Notes under the pieces: generated by a model
The model's database searches: none
Seen by the model: only the letters and a program-made list of their open reading frames with translations
Told to the model about the DNA's origin: nothing
Origin: Buttiauxella sp. A111
Lineage (GTDB): Bacteria > Pseudomonadota > Gammaproteobacteria > Enterobacterales > Enterobacteriaceae
Reading direction: 5' to 3'
NCBI RefSeq assembly: GCF_014189855.1
Contig: NZ_BJFN01000001.1
Location: forward strand, 310,001 to 374,000
DNA: 64,000 nucleotides
Made by a program: the position numbers and the translations under genes
Part shown: piece by piece, positions 45,322 to 54,851 of the stretch
How the letters are laid out: the number at the start of each line of letters is the position of its first letter
Position numbering within the stretch: the stretch's first letter is position 1

Positions 45322-46707
45322 ATGACTGATAAAGATTACAACACAGAAACTCCTGACGCTCTGCCGCCTGGTTTCCGTTTCGACGAGTTTGAAATTCAGC
45401 AAGTGACTGAATCGACAAATACCAACGTGGTCTATAAAGCCTGGGACCACCAGTTGGAACGCCCGGTCACTATCCGCGAATTTATGCCGCGCGCACTGAC
45501 GGTGCGCAGCGATAACATGCAGCTGGTGTTACGCAGTAAACAAGACAGCCAGGCGTTTAATGTCGGCATGAGCCGTTTTGTGCAGTCGACCCGCCAACTT
45601 GCGCAATTTAATCATCCGAATTTGCTGCAAGTTTTCAGCTTCTGGACGCAAAACGAAACCGCTTATGCGGCGACGCGTTATTCCAACGATGTCACGCTGG
45701 CTGAACTGCATCAGCATCAATCCGAAATCATTAATGAAACCTGGATCCGCCGTATGCTGCCCATGTTGTGCGGCGCGCTGGCAACCTTACATGATGAAGG
45801 ATTTATCCATCGTGACCTGTCGTTAAGAAGTATTCATATTCAGGAGAATGGCGCACCATTGCTGCTTAATGCTGGCGCCCCACGTCCTGGGCAGGCGGAA
45901 AATGGCGATGAGATTAAAACGCCGCTGAACCCAGGTTTTGCGCCACTTGAACAATACGCTGAAGACCTCGAAGGTCAGCTTGGGCCGTGGACGGATATTT
46001 ACGCACTTGGCGCCGTCCTCTACACGCTGATTACCGGCACCTGCCCGCCGGCCAGCGTCACGCGCACCATTCATGACCCTTGCGTAAAACTCGCGAAAAA
46101 CCGCCCGGAAGGTTATTCCCATAGTCTGTTGCAGGCCGTCGATAGCGCGTTGGCGTTAAAACCTGAAGACCGCCCGCAATCTATCGCAGAATTTGCGGCG
46201 TTGGCTGAAATCCCGTTGAGTGGCGTCAATGGTCTGGCACCGTCGAAGCAGCCCGGCACCATGCTGGTAGCAGTGGAAGATGCCGAAATATCGCCACTTT
46301 TGCCCTTCAATAAACGCTACAAACTCCCTGCGCAGATTGCCGCCAGTTTGCTGGTGGGCGTGGCGATTGGCGGTTTGATTTTTAGTCATTCTTCTCCTTC
46401 TGTTCCTTCGACCCAGACTGCCAAAGCCGAAAAAACAGCGGTGGAAAAAGAGCAAGCCATCGAGCCTAAAGCGGCTCTGCCCGTGGTTGATGGTGCGATA
46501 GCGCGCATTTATGTTCGGATGAACGACGGCGAACAACTGGATGTCAACGGCAAGACCGAAAATGTCACGCCTGGAGCCAATGGTTATGGTTTCCTGCAAT
46601 TGCCTGCGGGCAAATATGAGCTAACGTTGCGGGCTAATAATCAGTCACGAAGCATGACGTTATCAGTTGAAAAAGAGGGAACGTGGTTGGTTAATCCGCA
46701 AGGATAA
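45322..46707 (+). CDS. Membrane-anchored Ser/Thr pseudokinase (envelope cassette gene 3)
   Basis: 461 residues. An N-terminal cytoplasmic protein-kinase fold (about residues 20-295) is recognisable: FEIQQVTESTNTNVVYKAWD, IHRDLSLRSIHI, DIYALGAVLYTLITGTCPPA and ALKPEDRPQSIAEF. Key catalytic residues are missing: the VAIK Lys is Arg52 (VTIREF), the Asn after HRD is lost, and DFG is replaced by NAG (183-185). It therefore looks like a pseudokinase. A single membrane helix (about 337-354) and a Pro/Lys-rich linker lead to a periplasmic beta-rich PEGA-like domain (LDVNGKTENV...LPAGKYELTLRA). It would link a cytoplasmic signal to the envelope proteins encoded upstream; this is inferred. Confidence 0.75.
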   Translation: MTDKDYNTETPDALPPGFRFDEFEIQQVTESTNTNVVYKAWDHQLERPVTIREFMPRALTVRSDNMQLVLRSKQDSQAFNVGMSRFVQSTRQLAQFNHPNLLQVFSFWTQNETAYAATRYSNDVTLAELHQHQSEIINETWIRRMLPMLCGALATLHDEGFIHRDLSLRSIHIQENGAPLLLNAGAPRPGQAENGDEIKTPLNPGFAPLEQYAEDLEGQLGPWTDIYALGAVLYTLITGTCPPASVTRTIHDPCVKLAKNRPEGYSHSLLQAVDSALALKPEDRPQSIAEFAALAEIPLSGVNGLAPSKQPGTMLVAVEDAEISPLLPFNKRYKLPAQIAASLLVGVAIGGLIFSHSSPSVPSTQTAKAEKTAVEKEQAIEPKAALPVVDGAIARIYVRMNDGEQLDVNGKTENVTPGANGYGFLQLPAGKYELTLRANNQSRSMTLSVEKEGTWLVNPQG

Positions 46708-46852
46708 GTTGACGGTTAGCAAGGCGGTAATTTATCTGCTTTATCAGATTATGAGACATCTTCCCTTTCACTGGCCGGAAATTCGTCTAAGGTTTTCATA
46801 GGGTTGATCGCGGAAAACTTTCGCCGTAGTAGCCTGTAAAGGAGAACAATTA

Positions 46853-48559
46853 ATGATAAATCCTGTTTTGCGCCGTCCTCGCACGTTATTATTTGCGATT
46901 CAAATCGCTATCGGTTGTACGTTCGTGACTTTCGCTTTGCCCTCGTCGGCCGCAGGCGATCTACAAGCGCTGCCCCAGCCGCCTGATGTCCTTCTTGGCC
47001 CACTGTTTACCGATGTACAAACAGCAAAATTATTCCCCGATCAGAAAACATTTGCTGATGCCGTTCCCAGGAATGATCCGTTGATGATCCTTGCGGATTA
47101 CCGCATGCAGCGCAATCAATCAGGTTTCGACTTGCGCCATTTCGTTAACGTTAACTTTATTTTGCCCAAAGAAGGTAAAAAGTATGTCCCGCCTGAAGGG
47201 CAGACGTTACGCGAACACATCAACAGTTTGTGGCCAGTGCTGACGCGCACCACAGACAGCGTAGATGAATGGGATTCGCTGTTACCGTTGCCGAAACCGT
47301 ATGTGGTGCCGGGGGGGCGTTTCCGCGAGGTCTATTATTGGGACAGCTATTTCACCATGCTTGGGCTTGCAGAAAGCGGGCACTGGGACAAAGTGCAGGA
47401 CATGGTCGATAACTTTGCCCATGAAATCGACACCTGGGGACATATTCCTAACGGCAACCGCAGTTATTATCTGAGCCGCTCACAGCCACCCTTCTTTGCC
47501 TTCATGGTTAAACTGCTCGCCAGCCATAATGGCGACGAAACCTACACCACCTATTTGCCGCAGCTGAAAAAAGAGTACGGCTACTGGATGCAAGGCAGTG
47601 AAACGCTGGAACCCGGTACTGAAAATCTTCGGGTGGTGAAACTCAAAGATGGTTCGGTGTTAAACCGTTACTGGGATGATCGCGACACGCCGCGCACCGA
47701 ATCGTATCTGGATGATGTGACCACAGCGAAGAACAATCCCAATCGACCGGCGACAGAAATTTATCGTGATCTGCGCGCGGCAGCCGCTTCAGGCTGGGAT
47801 TTTAGCTCTCGCTGGATGGATAAACCCGAACAATTGGGCTCAATCCGTACCACCTCTATCGTGCCGGTAGATTTAAACGCACTGCTCTTCCAGATGGAAA
47901 AAACCCTGGCCCACGCCAGCATTGTGGCGAAAGACAGCACGGGTGCCACGCAATATCAGCAATCGGCAGATGCGCGCCAAAAAGCCATGGAAAAGCATCT
48001 TTGGAACGATAAACAAGGCTTCTATGCTGATTACGATCTCAAAACTCATGCCGCGCGTTCGCAACTCACGGCTGCAGCGCTGTTCCCGCTTTACGTGCAT
48101 GTCGCGTCGAAAGATCGCGCGGATAAAATGGCTGCCCTCACCCGCTCTCAACTGCTGAAAACCGGGGGACTTGCCACGACCAATCTGAAAACGGGCCAGC
48201 AGTGGGATGCCCCAAATGGCTGGGCACCGCTTCAGTGGGTGGCTACTGAAGGTCTGCAAAATTACGGGCATAACGATCTGGCGATGGAAGTCTCCTGGCG
48301 TTTCCTGACTAACGTGCAACAGACCTATAACCGCGAGCAAAAACTGGTGGAGAAATATGACGTTTCCACCACCGGCACAGGCGGTGGCGGCGGTGAATAT
48401 CCGTTGCAGGATGGATTCGGCTGGACTAACGGCGTCACATTGAAAATGCTCGATATGCTATGCGCTAAAGAGAAACCGTGCGATTCAGCTCCGGACAAAT
48501 TGCCGTCTGCAACGCCGGGGCCGGTTAAAGATACTTCTGCAAAAACTGTGACTCAGTAA
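46853..48559 (+). CDS. treA: Periplasmic trehalase TreA (GH37)
   Basis: Hydrolyses trehalose to two glucose molecules in the periplasm, mainly during osmotic stress. The 568-residue protein has a signal peptide (residues 1-34) and the GH37 signatures [20 protein letters not shown] and [13 protein letters not shown]. The catalytic Asp lies in [14 protein letters not shown] and the Glu in [17 protein letters not shown], matching the two catalytic residues known for E. coli TreA. It has AAGGAG upstream. No partner genes are adjacent. Confidence 0.96.
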   Translation: MINPVLRRPRTLLFAIQIAIGCTFVTFALPSSAAGDLQALPQPPDVLLGPLFTDVQTAKLFPDQKTFADAVPRNDPLMILADYRMQRNQSGFDLRHFVNVNFILPKEGKKYVPPEGQTLREHINSLWPVLTRTTDSVDEWDSLLPLPKPYVVPGGRFREVYYWDSYFTMLGLAESGHWDKVQDMVDNFAHEIDTWGHIPNGNRSYYLSRSQPPFFAFMVKLLASHNGDETYTTYLPQLKKEYGYWMQGSETLEPGTENLRVVKLKDGSVLNRYWDDRDTPRTESYLDDVTTAKNNPNRPATEIYRDLRAAAASGWDFSSRWMDKPEQLGSIRTTSIVPVDLNALLFQMEKTLAHASIVAKDSTGATQYQQSADARQKAMEKHLWNDKQGFYADYDLKTHAARSQLTAAALFPLYVHVASKDRADKMAALTRSQLLKTGGLATTNLKTGQQWDAPNGWAPLQWVATEGLQNYGHNDLAMEVSWRFLTNVQQTYNREQKLVEKYDVSTTGTGGGGGEYPLQDGFGWTNGVTLKMLDMLCAKEKPCDSAPDKLPSATPGPVKDTSAKTVTQ

Positions 48560-48726
48560 TTCCTTTTACCCTCCTCTCCTGAAACGGGAGAGGCTGGGAA
48601 CACCGTATTTCTGCCGTTAAAGAATATCCCTCATCTGAAGAACCCGCCCCACCGCTGCTAAAAACAATAATATTTTCATGGGTTTTCATCGACCCCCTGC
48701 CAATATTTGCACTTGAATCATCAAAT

Positions 48727-48745
48727 AATAACGATAATAATTCGC
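48727..48745. promoter_or_regulatory. Fur-box-like site upstream of the TonB receptor
   Basis: AATAACGATAATAATTCGC matches the 19-bp Fur consensus GATAATGATAATCATTATC at 14 positions, about 90 nt upstream of the receptor start. It suggests iron-Fur repression. Confidence 0.6.
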
Positions 48746-48836
48746 ATTCCTATAAACGCAGTGGTATCACCTGAATTCACACCACTATCGCTGACGCAGA
48801 TCGGCATAAAACAAGACCTTCTTGGGAAAACATCAA

Positions 48837-51014
48837 ATGAAACTGGCATTTACAGTAAAGCGTTCTGCTTTACTCTGCGCGCTTGCACTTGCGGCACCCG
48901 CTTACGCGCTGGCTGAAGATACCGTCATCGTCACCGCCACTCCGGCACAAACCTCCACCAGCCAAACTGAAGGTTATAGCGCGACAGTCAGCCGTGGCGC
49001 GACCAAAACCGATGAGCCACTGATCACCACCGGCCAATCTATTTCGGTCATTACCCGCCAGCAAATCGAAGACCAGGGCGCATTAACGGTAAACAGTGCG
49101 CTGAATTACACTCCGGGCGTGTTTACTGGCTTTGCGGGCGGCGCAACACGTTATGACACCGTGGCACTGCGCGGCTTCCATGGCGGCGACGTCAACAACA
49201 CCTTCCTTGATGGCCTGCGCCTGATGAGCGATGGCGGCAGCTACAACGTGATTCAGGTTGACCCATGGTTCCTGGAGCGAATTGATGTGATTAAAGGGCC
49301 CTCTTCGGCACTTTACGGCCAGACCATTCCTGGCGGCCTTGTTATGGAAACATCAAAGCGACCGCAATTTATCGAAGAAGGCCACGTGCGTGCGATGGTC
49401 GGTAATAACAAGACCAACGGTACCGCATTTGATTACACCAATGCGATTAACGACGAATGGGCGTATCGCATTATCGGTTTAACCAAAAATAGCGACACCC
49501 AGTATGAGAAAACGCGCGACGAACGTTACGCGATTTCCCCGTCCCTTCTATGGCAGCCGGGTGAGAATACCTCGCTGGTACTGCGCGCTTATCTGGAAAA
49601 AGATCCTTCAGGTGGATTCCATGGCTCTGTTCCGGCGGATGGCAGTATCTATTCTTCTACCGGGCGCAAAATCAGCACCGATTTCTCTGACGTTGAGCCG
49701 GGCAATGACGAATTCAAACGCCACGAGCAGATATACAGCTACGAGTTTGCGCACAGCTTTAACGACGTCTGGGCGTTCCGCTCAAATGCCAGTTACACAC
49801 ACTCGAACGTTGGCCTGAAACAGGCTTATCAGATTGGCTGGGCGGACGTGGCCCATGACGAACTGATGCGTTACTACAGCGGCGAAACTTCATCGCTGGA
49901 CGCGTACGCCATCGATAACCAACTTGAAGCTGATTTTGCGACCGGCGAACTGGATCACAAAGTAGTGCTCGGGGGTGAATTCCACAAATTCACCAACAAT
50001 TTGTCCGATGACTCCGCCTACACCACGAACCTGAACCCGTGGACCGGCGAGTCTGGTGGCCCTGGCGGCTTCTACTATTACGATCCGCGTGACCCAACTT
50101 ACTCCACCATCAACCAGGGTCTGCTGACCAAAGCCGGTAAACGCCAGTACGAACAGGCCGGTGTCTATTTGCAAGATGATATGCAGTGGGATCAATGGCA
50201 TATGACACTCTCTGGCCGTTATGACCACATCGTGACCAAGAGCCATATCGTGGCTGATGCGATTGATAGCGAAGTCACCGATAACCGCACCGATGACCAC
50301 TTCAGTGGTCGTGCATCTTTGCTGTACGCCTTCACAAACGGGTTTTCTCCGTACATCAGTTACAGCCAGGCCATTACGCCGCAGGTGTTGCCTGATGCCG
50401 AAGGCAAACTGCTGAAACCCACTACCGCTGAGCAGTATGAAGCGGGCGTAAAATATCAGCCTGTCGGTACGGCGGATATGTATACCGTTGCGCTGTATGA
50501 CCTGACGCAGAAAGACGTGGGTAACCGCGTGGTTCAAGGCAGCTACTATGAACCCGCCGGTAAAGTGCATTCTCAGGGTGTGGAGCTTGAAGCGCGTTCT
50601 CAGTGGAACCCACGTTTCTCAACCATCGCCGGGTACACTTACAACAAAGTGCGCTTTAAAGATGCCATTGACGGTAACGATGGCAACACGCCATACGTCA
50701 CGCCAGATCAGATGGCAAGCCTGTGGGGCATGTTCCAGGCCGACTTCGGCATCAGCCTGGGTTCGGGTATCCGTTATATCGGCAAGCAATGGGCGGATAA
50801 TGAAAATACCCTGCGCGTGCCGTCGGTAACACTGCTCGATGCCATGGTGCGTGCAGATATGGGCGCGTGGACACCTTCGCTGAAAGGTGCTTTTGTGCAA
50901 GTTAACGCCACGAACCTGACCGGCCGTGATTACGTTGCGGGCTGTTACGGTACGGGTTACTGCTACTGGGGCGCGGAGCGTTCTGTGATTGCCACTGTGG
51001 GGTATGATTTCTAA
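48837..51014 (+). CDS. foxA: FoxA/FhuA-type TonB-dependent siderophore receptor
   Basis: A 725-residue outer-membrane receptor for hydroxamate-type ferri-siderophores. A signal peptide (residues 1-26, ending AYALA) precedes a TonB box (DTVIVTATPA), a plug domain (PLITTGQSISVITRQQIEDQGALTV...RGFHGGDVNNTFLDGLRL, IDVIKGPSSALYGQTIPGG) and a 22-strand barrel ending ATVGYDF with a C-terminal Phe. Similar proteins are FoxA (ferrioxamine), FhuA and FcuA; which ligand applies cannot be decided by reading. A Fur-box-like site lies upstream and a strong terminator follows. The start at MKLAFTVK was chosen by signal-peptide shape. Confidence 0.85.
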   Translation: MKLAFTVKRSALLCALALAAPAYALAEDTVIVTATPAQTSTSQTEGYSATVSRGATKTDEPLITTGQSISVITRQQIEDQGALTVNSALNYTPGVFTGFAGGATRYDTVALRGFHGGDVNNTFLDGLRLMSDGGSYNVIQVDPWFLERIDVIKGPSSALYGQTIPGGLVMETSKRPQFIEEGHVRAMVGNNKTNGTAFDYTNAINDEWAYRIIGLTKNSDTQYEKTRDERYAISPSLLWQPGENTSLVLRAYLEKDPSGGFHGSVPADGSIYSSTGRKISTDFSDVEPGNDEFKRHEQIYSYEFAHSFNDVWAFRSNASYTHSNVGLKQAYQIGWADVAHDELMRYYSGETSSLDAYAIDNQLEADFATGELDHKVVLGGEFHKFTNNLSDDSAYTTNLNPWTGESGGPGGFYYYDPRDPTYSTINQGLLTKAGKRQYEQAGVYLQDDMQWDQWHMTLSGRYDHIVTKSHIVADAIDSEVTDNRTDDHFSGRASLLYAFTNGFSPYISYSQAITPQVLPDAEGKLLKPTTAEQYEAGVKYQPVGTADMYTVALYDLTQKDVGNRVVQGSYYEPAGKVHSQGVELEARSQWNPRFSTIAGYTYNKVRFKDAIDGNDGNTPYVTPDQMASLWGMFQADFGISLGSGIRYIGKQWADNENTLRVPSVTLLDAMVRADMGAWTPSLKGAFVQVNATNLTGRDYVAGCYGTGYCYWGAERSVIATVGYDF

Positions 51015-51026
51015 GGATTGTTGTGC

Positions 51027-51055
51027 AAAACGGCCCCAGTAAATGGGGCCGTTTT
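51027..51055 (+). terminator. Terminator after the TonB receptor
   Basis: AAAACGGCCCC-AGTAAAT-GGGGCCGTTTT, an 11-bp perfect stem with U-run. Confidence 0.9.
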
Positions 51056-51091
51056 AAGGGAATAGTTGTATTAGTCGCAGTTAGATATGAC

Positions 51092-51120
51092 TGTCGGCTA
51101 AGAGCGAAAAGCGGAAGTTC
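51092..51120 (+). repeat. Accessory-region intergenic repeat, 3' half (copy i)
   Basis: TGTCGGCTAAGAGCGAAAAG followed by CGGAAGTTC. It shares the TGTCNGCT-AGCG-GCGGA pattern with copies at 52389 and 62928. It precedes the HNH gene; the rest of the 51056-51391 interval shows nothing I can name. Confidence 0.55.
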
Positions 51121-51391
51121 GCATTTGTTTTTGTCTCTGATGGGTTTTAACGACCCCTTTGTATCGGTCAAATGGTTGGAGGTCGGGACGCAAAAAGAGT
51201 GACTATTGAATGGCAGTGGTTAGCCCTGACAAAACACCAGGGGCAAAATGTCAACCTTTGGTCTTTCTGATTACTTGATGAAAATGGATTGTAGGCATCT
51301 GTTTTTATGACAATTTGGGGCCACCCCCTATTTTTTTGTTTATATGAAAACTATAATATTGGAGCCTACTCACCCCAAGGAACGATTTAAC

Positions 51392-52300
51392 ATGGCAATA
51401 AATCAAAAGGACATCAAACTGTTGTGGGGTCGCTCCGGAAATCGATGTGCCCTCTGTAAGGCTGAGTTGACACAGGATAAGAACTCCGTTAAATCTGCAT
51501 TTACATTGGGAGAGCAGGCCCATATTATCGGAGAGAAAGAAGAGGCGGCTAGAGGAAAATCGAATTTAACTCTGGATGAAAGAAATAGTTATCACAATCT
51601 TATTCTTCTTTGCCCAAACCATCATACGGAAATTGATAGAAATGTAGAAGATTGGCCAATCGAAAAACTTTATAATGTTAAGTCGGCACATGAATTATGG
51701 GTTTCAGAGACTCTTGGTAAAGTTGAAGACCAATATGTTTTAGCCAAGCAAGTTTCAGTAACTTCAATAATTGATGCTGCAGTGAAATATAGTCATTTAG
51801 AGAATTGGCAGAATTGGACTAGCTTTGCATTATCACCAGATCCGACATGGCCTAAAAATTTACCCGATGATATATTTGAATTCAGACAAAAAGTCATTTC
51901 TTCAATATGGCCTGAGGAGTTTGATGAGTTGCGGAGAGCCACTGAAACATTTTCCATAACACTTAACATAGCCGCTCAAGTTTTCATGAGACATTCTAAT
52001 CTTTATGAAGACAATTACTACCCAGATAAATTTTATAAAACTGGTGGCTGGAATAATAATTATGAAGAGGATGTTAAAAAATATAAGAAATGGATTCAGG
52101 AGTGCCATGATTGGTTAGTGGAATCCACAAAATCAGCTAATTGGTTTGCTGATGTTGTTCGTAGAGATATTAATCCTATGTTTTTTGCTGAGAAAGGGCG
52201 ATTCTTAACAATGGAGGGTGATATTCTAGGTTTTAAGGCTAAATTACATGTCTATACTAAAGAACAAAAAGGTTCATTGCCTGACTCACTTGACATCTAA
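51392..52300 (+). CDS. HNH endonuclease-domain protein
   Basis: A 302-residue protein in an AT-rich stretch. The N-terminal HNH domain is clear: RCALCKAEL (zinc Cys pair, residues 19-22), GEQAHIIGE (His 44), SYHNLILLCPNHHTEID (Asn, Cys, His-His, residues 67-82). The C-terminal 200 residues are helical and charged and match nothing I recognise. Base composition differs sharply from the neighbouring treA/foxA genes, suggesting horizontal acquisition. It lies between copies of an intergenic repeat. A defence role is a guess based on the nuclease type and context. AAGGA gives the ribosome site. Confidence 0.78.
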   Translation: MAINQKDIKLLWGRSGNRCALCKAELTQDKNSVKSAFTLGEQAHIIGEKEEAARGKSNLTLDERNSYHNLILLCPNHHTEIDRNVEDWPIEKLYNVKSAHELWVSETLGKVEDQYVLAKQVSVTSIIDAAVKYSHLENWQNWTSFALSPDPTWPKNLPDDIFEFRQKVISSIWPEEFDELRRATETFSITLNIAAQVFMRHSNLYEDNYYPDKFYKTGGWNNNYEEDVKKYKKWIQECHDWLVESTKSANWFADVVRRDINPMFFAEKGRFLTMEGDILGFKAKLHVYTKEQKGSLPDSLDI

Positions 52301-52350
52301 TTTAATTTTGAACGTGATTTCCTATCGGTTTCATACGAATTGATTATGTT

Positions 52351-52417
52351 AGCTCTTGGCACGGGGCAGACCTAAAGCAAAGTTGTTAGGTCCGCTGTGA
52401 GCGGAAAATGGACATTG
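52351..52417 (+). repeat. Accessory-region intergenic repeat (copy ii)
   Basis: About 67 bp: AGCTCTTGGCACGGGGCAGAC at the left (CTNGGCAC-GCAG core) and GGTCCGCTGTGAGCGGAAAA then TGGACATTG at the right. It has the same order of motifs as copy iii and lies between the HNH gene and the truncated gene. Confidence 0.6.
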
Positions 52418-52483
52418 TCCTCTAAGATAAGGCAGGTACATATCTAAAAGTAAATTGTGCTGTTTTAATTGATACTTACAGTG

Positions 52484-52965
52484 TTAACTTGGTAATAAAG
52501 ATTGCCACCACTTATTCAAAATGGAATGGGTCATAAAGTTGAATGTGTTTAAATTAATAGGAACATCCTCATTCAACCATGTTCCACCTAAGGTTGAACA
52601 TGCTCTCGCCCGCTCAGCATACCCATCCCATACTTCAGGGTGGGAGCACATCGGCTCAGGAAATGGCTGCCCTCCATGTAATGCCTTAGAACGGTAGCTA
52701 TATATTTTTTTAAAAATCGCTGACAACGGTTCTATTTCCCAATCAATTCTTCCTGATTTTGGTCTCACATGTGGTTCATCTGGAAGGAAATGGAGGCAAA
52801 AATCTACAAATTTCTTTGTCGCCCCAAATGAATCTTTAAACTCATTAGCAATAATAGGGATGAAATGTCTAAATTCATTGGTATCCAATTTTTCATATAA
52901 CTCAGGTTTGGCATGTTTAAATCTTTCTTCTTTAGACGCATTGGATATTGATGCAGATAATAGAT
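52484..52965 (-). pseudogene. 5'-truncated gene remnant with HEPN-like RxxxxH motif
   Basis: The minus-strand frame ends at 52484 and is open to about 52965 with no start codon of quality (only a TTG at 52888, giving 134 residues). Upstream residues KEERFKHAKPELYEKLDTNE continue the protein, and a stop codon appears exactly where repeat copy iii begins. The body includes IYSYRSKALHGGQPF, an R-x4-H pattern typical of HEPN RNase-type domains. It looks like the C-terminal part of a larger protein whose 5' end was lost at the repeat. The AT-rich composition matches the HNH gene. Function is unknown and probably lost. Confidence 0.55.
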
Positions 52966-52971
52966 GTTAAT

Positions 52972-53043
52972 AATGTCCGCTCCTGGCACGCTGCAGCCGC
53001 TCGAAACACCTCTGACCGCTATAAGCGAGGAGCTGACATTAAC
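52972..53043 (+). repeat. Accessory-region intergenic repeat (copy iii)
   Basis: About 72 bp: ATGTCCGCTCCTGGCACGCT at the left and CTGACCGCTATAAGCGAGGA then GCTGACATTAACC at the right. It is the most complete copy and marks an abrupt change from AT-rich to GC-rich DNA. Confidence 0.65.
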
Positions 53044-53115
53044 CTCGCACGGATATCATCGGTTTGTCGGGAGCTCTCTAAAAGGGAATGGTTCGAAAGA
53101 CTGGAACACTCAGAT

Positions 53116-53592
53116 TTAAAGTGCAGCAAGGATTGCGGCTTCCATTTTCTCTGGCGTAGTGAACGGTGCAAAACGCTTGATCGGTTTGCCGTCGCGTCCG
53201 ATCAGGAACTTAGTGAAGTTCCACTTGATCCGCCCACCCAGCACGCCGGGCAATTCTTCTTTCAGGTAACGAAACACCGGGTGCGTAGCGGCGCCGTTGA
53301 CCTCTACTTTCTCGAACATCGGGAAGCTCACACCGTAGTTGATGTGACAGGTCTGAGCGATTTCGTCGGCGCCGCCAGGTTCCTGCTTACCGAATTGGTT
53401 GCAGGGGAAACCAAGCACCACCAGCCCCTGGGCGGCGTACTTCTTATAGAGCGCTTCAAGGCCTGTGTATTGCGGCGTGAAGCCACAATGGCTGGCGGTA
53501 TTAACCACCAGAACCAGTTTACCCGCGTAGTCGGCCATTGAGATGAGCTGGCCACGCAGGCTGATAGCAGTCAGTTGATGAAAGGTGGTCAT
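53116..53592 (-). CDS. Glutathione peroxidase (Cys-type)
   Basis: A 158-residue thioredoxin-fold peroxidase. The peroxidatic Cys36 lies in NTASHCGFTPQYTGL, the second motif is GFPCNQFGKQEPG (Cys64, Gln), and the third IKWNFTKFLIGRDG carries the Trp/Asn of the catalytic tetrad. It reduces hydroperoxides with glutathione or thioredoxin. It is not E. coli BtuE: it is shorter and lacks BtuE's insertion. The start at MTTFHQL was chosen by family alignment; the frame extends 51 nt further upstream. Codon use is GC-rich compared with the fragment on its left. Confidence 0.92.
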   Translation of the reverse strand: MTTFHQLTAISLRGQLISMADYAGKLVLVVNTASHCGFTPQYTGLEALYKKYAAQGLVVLGFPCNQFGKQEPGGADEIAQTCHINYGVSFPMFEKVEVNGAATHPVFRYLKEELPGVLGGRIKWNFTKFLIGRDGKPIKRFAPFTTPEKMEAAILAAL

Positions 53593-53743
53593 GTCAGAAT
53601 CCTCAGAGCAGAGCCAGTACGACGACATTGCCATGAAGCACATTGCTGGCGTGATGTCTTGGTGAGTAAACCCGGCCCCTGATTGCGTGGCAGGTCCTTA
53701 ATCTTGACTTCAAACTCCTGCACCGTTCTCGCTCCCGCTAGTT

Positions 53744-54682
53744 TTAGAACTGTCCTGCTTTTATCGACCCCGTGTTAATCGACACCGGCATACCGGAACG
53801 ACGCGTCAGCGTAGCGCTTACTACGCTTGCATCCACGCCCGCCCCTTCGGTGGCATTACGCAGCTGCGTGGTCATTGGCAGCGGGACTTTCCGGTCAGAT
53901 TCAAACTCGGCGCGGTTACGCGACAGCGGCTCGTGTACTTCAAGCCAGCGCTGCCCGTCTGGCTCGAGGGTGGTTTTCACCGGCTGATCGATAAACTGCA
54001 CGCGCGTGCCGACCGGCACGTTATCGAACAGATATTTGATATCGTCTTTCCTCAGGCGGATACAGCCCTGACTCACCCGCAGGCCGATGCCAAAGTTGGC
54101 GTTGGTACCGTGAATGGCGTACAGCTTGCCGATGTAAATGGCATACAGCCCCATCGGGTTATCTTCCCCCGGCGGCACGAACGCAGGCAGGGTTTTACCC
54201 TCGCGGGCATACTCTTTTCGGGTGTTCGCCGTTGGCGTCCAGGCCGGGGCCTCCTGCTTACGCTCCACGTGGGTCACCCAGTTACGCGGCGTTTCCCGCC
54301 CCGCCTGACCGATACCAATCGGCAGAACCTGCACCGTGTTGCTCCCTTCCGGGTAGTAGTACAAGCGCATCTCCGCGACGTTTATCACAATGCCCTGACG
54401 AGCGGTATCCGGCAAAATCAGCTGCTGAGGAATGGTCAGTTGCGTTCCGGCACGCGGCAGGAACAGATCCACGCCGGGGTTGGCCTCGGTCATATTGCTG
54501 AACCCCTGATCGTACTGTGCAGCAAAATACTCCAGAGGTTGGGTGTTCCCTTCCGGTACGGTGATAACAAACGATTTACCGACCAGGCGACTCCCTTCCG
54601 GTGGCAGAGGATAGGTAACCGCCAATGCGCTGTGAGTCACGGCGGCAAGCACGAAGGCCAGCGAGGTTAAACGAATCATCAT
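53744..54682 (-). CDS. ldtA: L,D-transpeptidase LdtA (ErfK)
   Basis: Attaches Braun lipoprotein (or cross-links mDAP residues) in peptidoglycan. About 312 residues: a signal peptide (1-21, ending SALA), a LysM-like N-terminal part ([37 protein letters not shown]) and a YkuD catalytic domain with [23 protein letters not shown] (His and Cys). [13 protein letters not shown] and the C-terminal [13 protein letters not shown] match E. coli ErfK. AGGGA precedes tandem ATG codons; either may be used. It lies between the peroxidase and glaR, not in the E. coli position near cobT. Confidence 0.93.
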   Translation of the reverse strand: MMIRLTSLAFVLAAVTHSALAVTYPLPPEGSRLVGKSFVITVPEGNTQPLEYFAAQYDQGFSNMTEANPGVDLFLPRAGTQLTIPQQLILPDTARQGIVINVAEMRLYYYPEGSNTVQVLPIGIGQAGRETPRNWVTHVERKQEAPAWTPTANTRKEYAREGKTLPAFVPPGEDNPMGLYAIYIGKLYAIHGTNANFGIGLRVSQGCIRLRKDDIKYLFDNVPVGTRVQFIDQPVKTTLEPDGQRWLEVHEPLSRNRAEFESDRKVPLPMTTQLRNATEGAGVDASVVSATLTRRSGMPVSINTGSIKAGQF

Positions 54683-54809
54683 TTCCCTGTTCTCGAACAT
54701 GATTGAGATACATTAAATATAACCCGCCGGAGCGAATTTTATGAGGAAAGTCTAAGAATTTGGGGGGAAGTGCCCGCTGTGGGAGCATTCGCGTAGAAGT
54801 CGATTAGCT

Positions 54810-54850
54810 ACGTCCGCTACTGGCACAAGGCAGCTGTTGCCGCCCTGACA
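54810..54850 (+). repeat. Accessory-region intergenic repeat, shortened (copy iv)
   Basis: ACGTCCGCTACTGGCACAAG, GCAGCTG, then CTGACATTC after an internal deletion: the left half and the terminal GACATT of the unit. It lies between ldtA and glaR. Confidence 0.55.
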
Positions 54851-54851
54851 T

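Noticed and set aside
52948..53541. A 197-codon plus-strand frame across the start of the GC-rich block
   Set aside because: It is antisense to the glutathione peroxidase gene, which has clear catalytic motifs, and begins inside the repeat.
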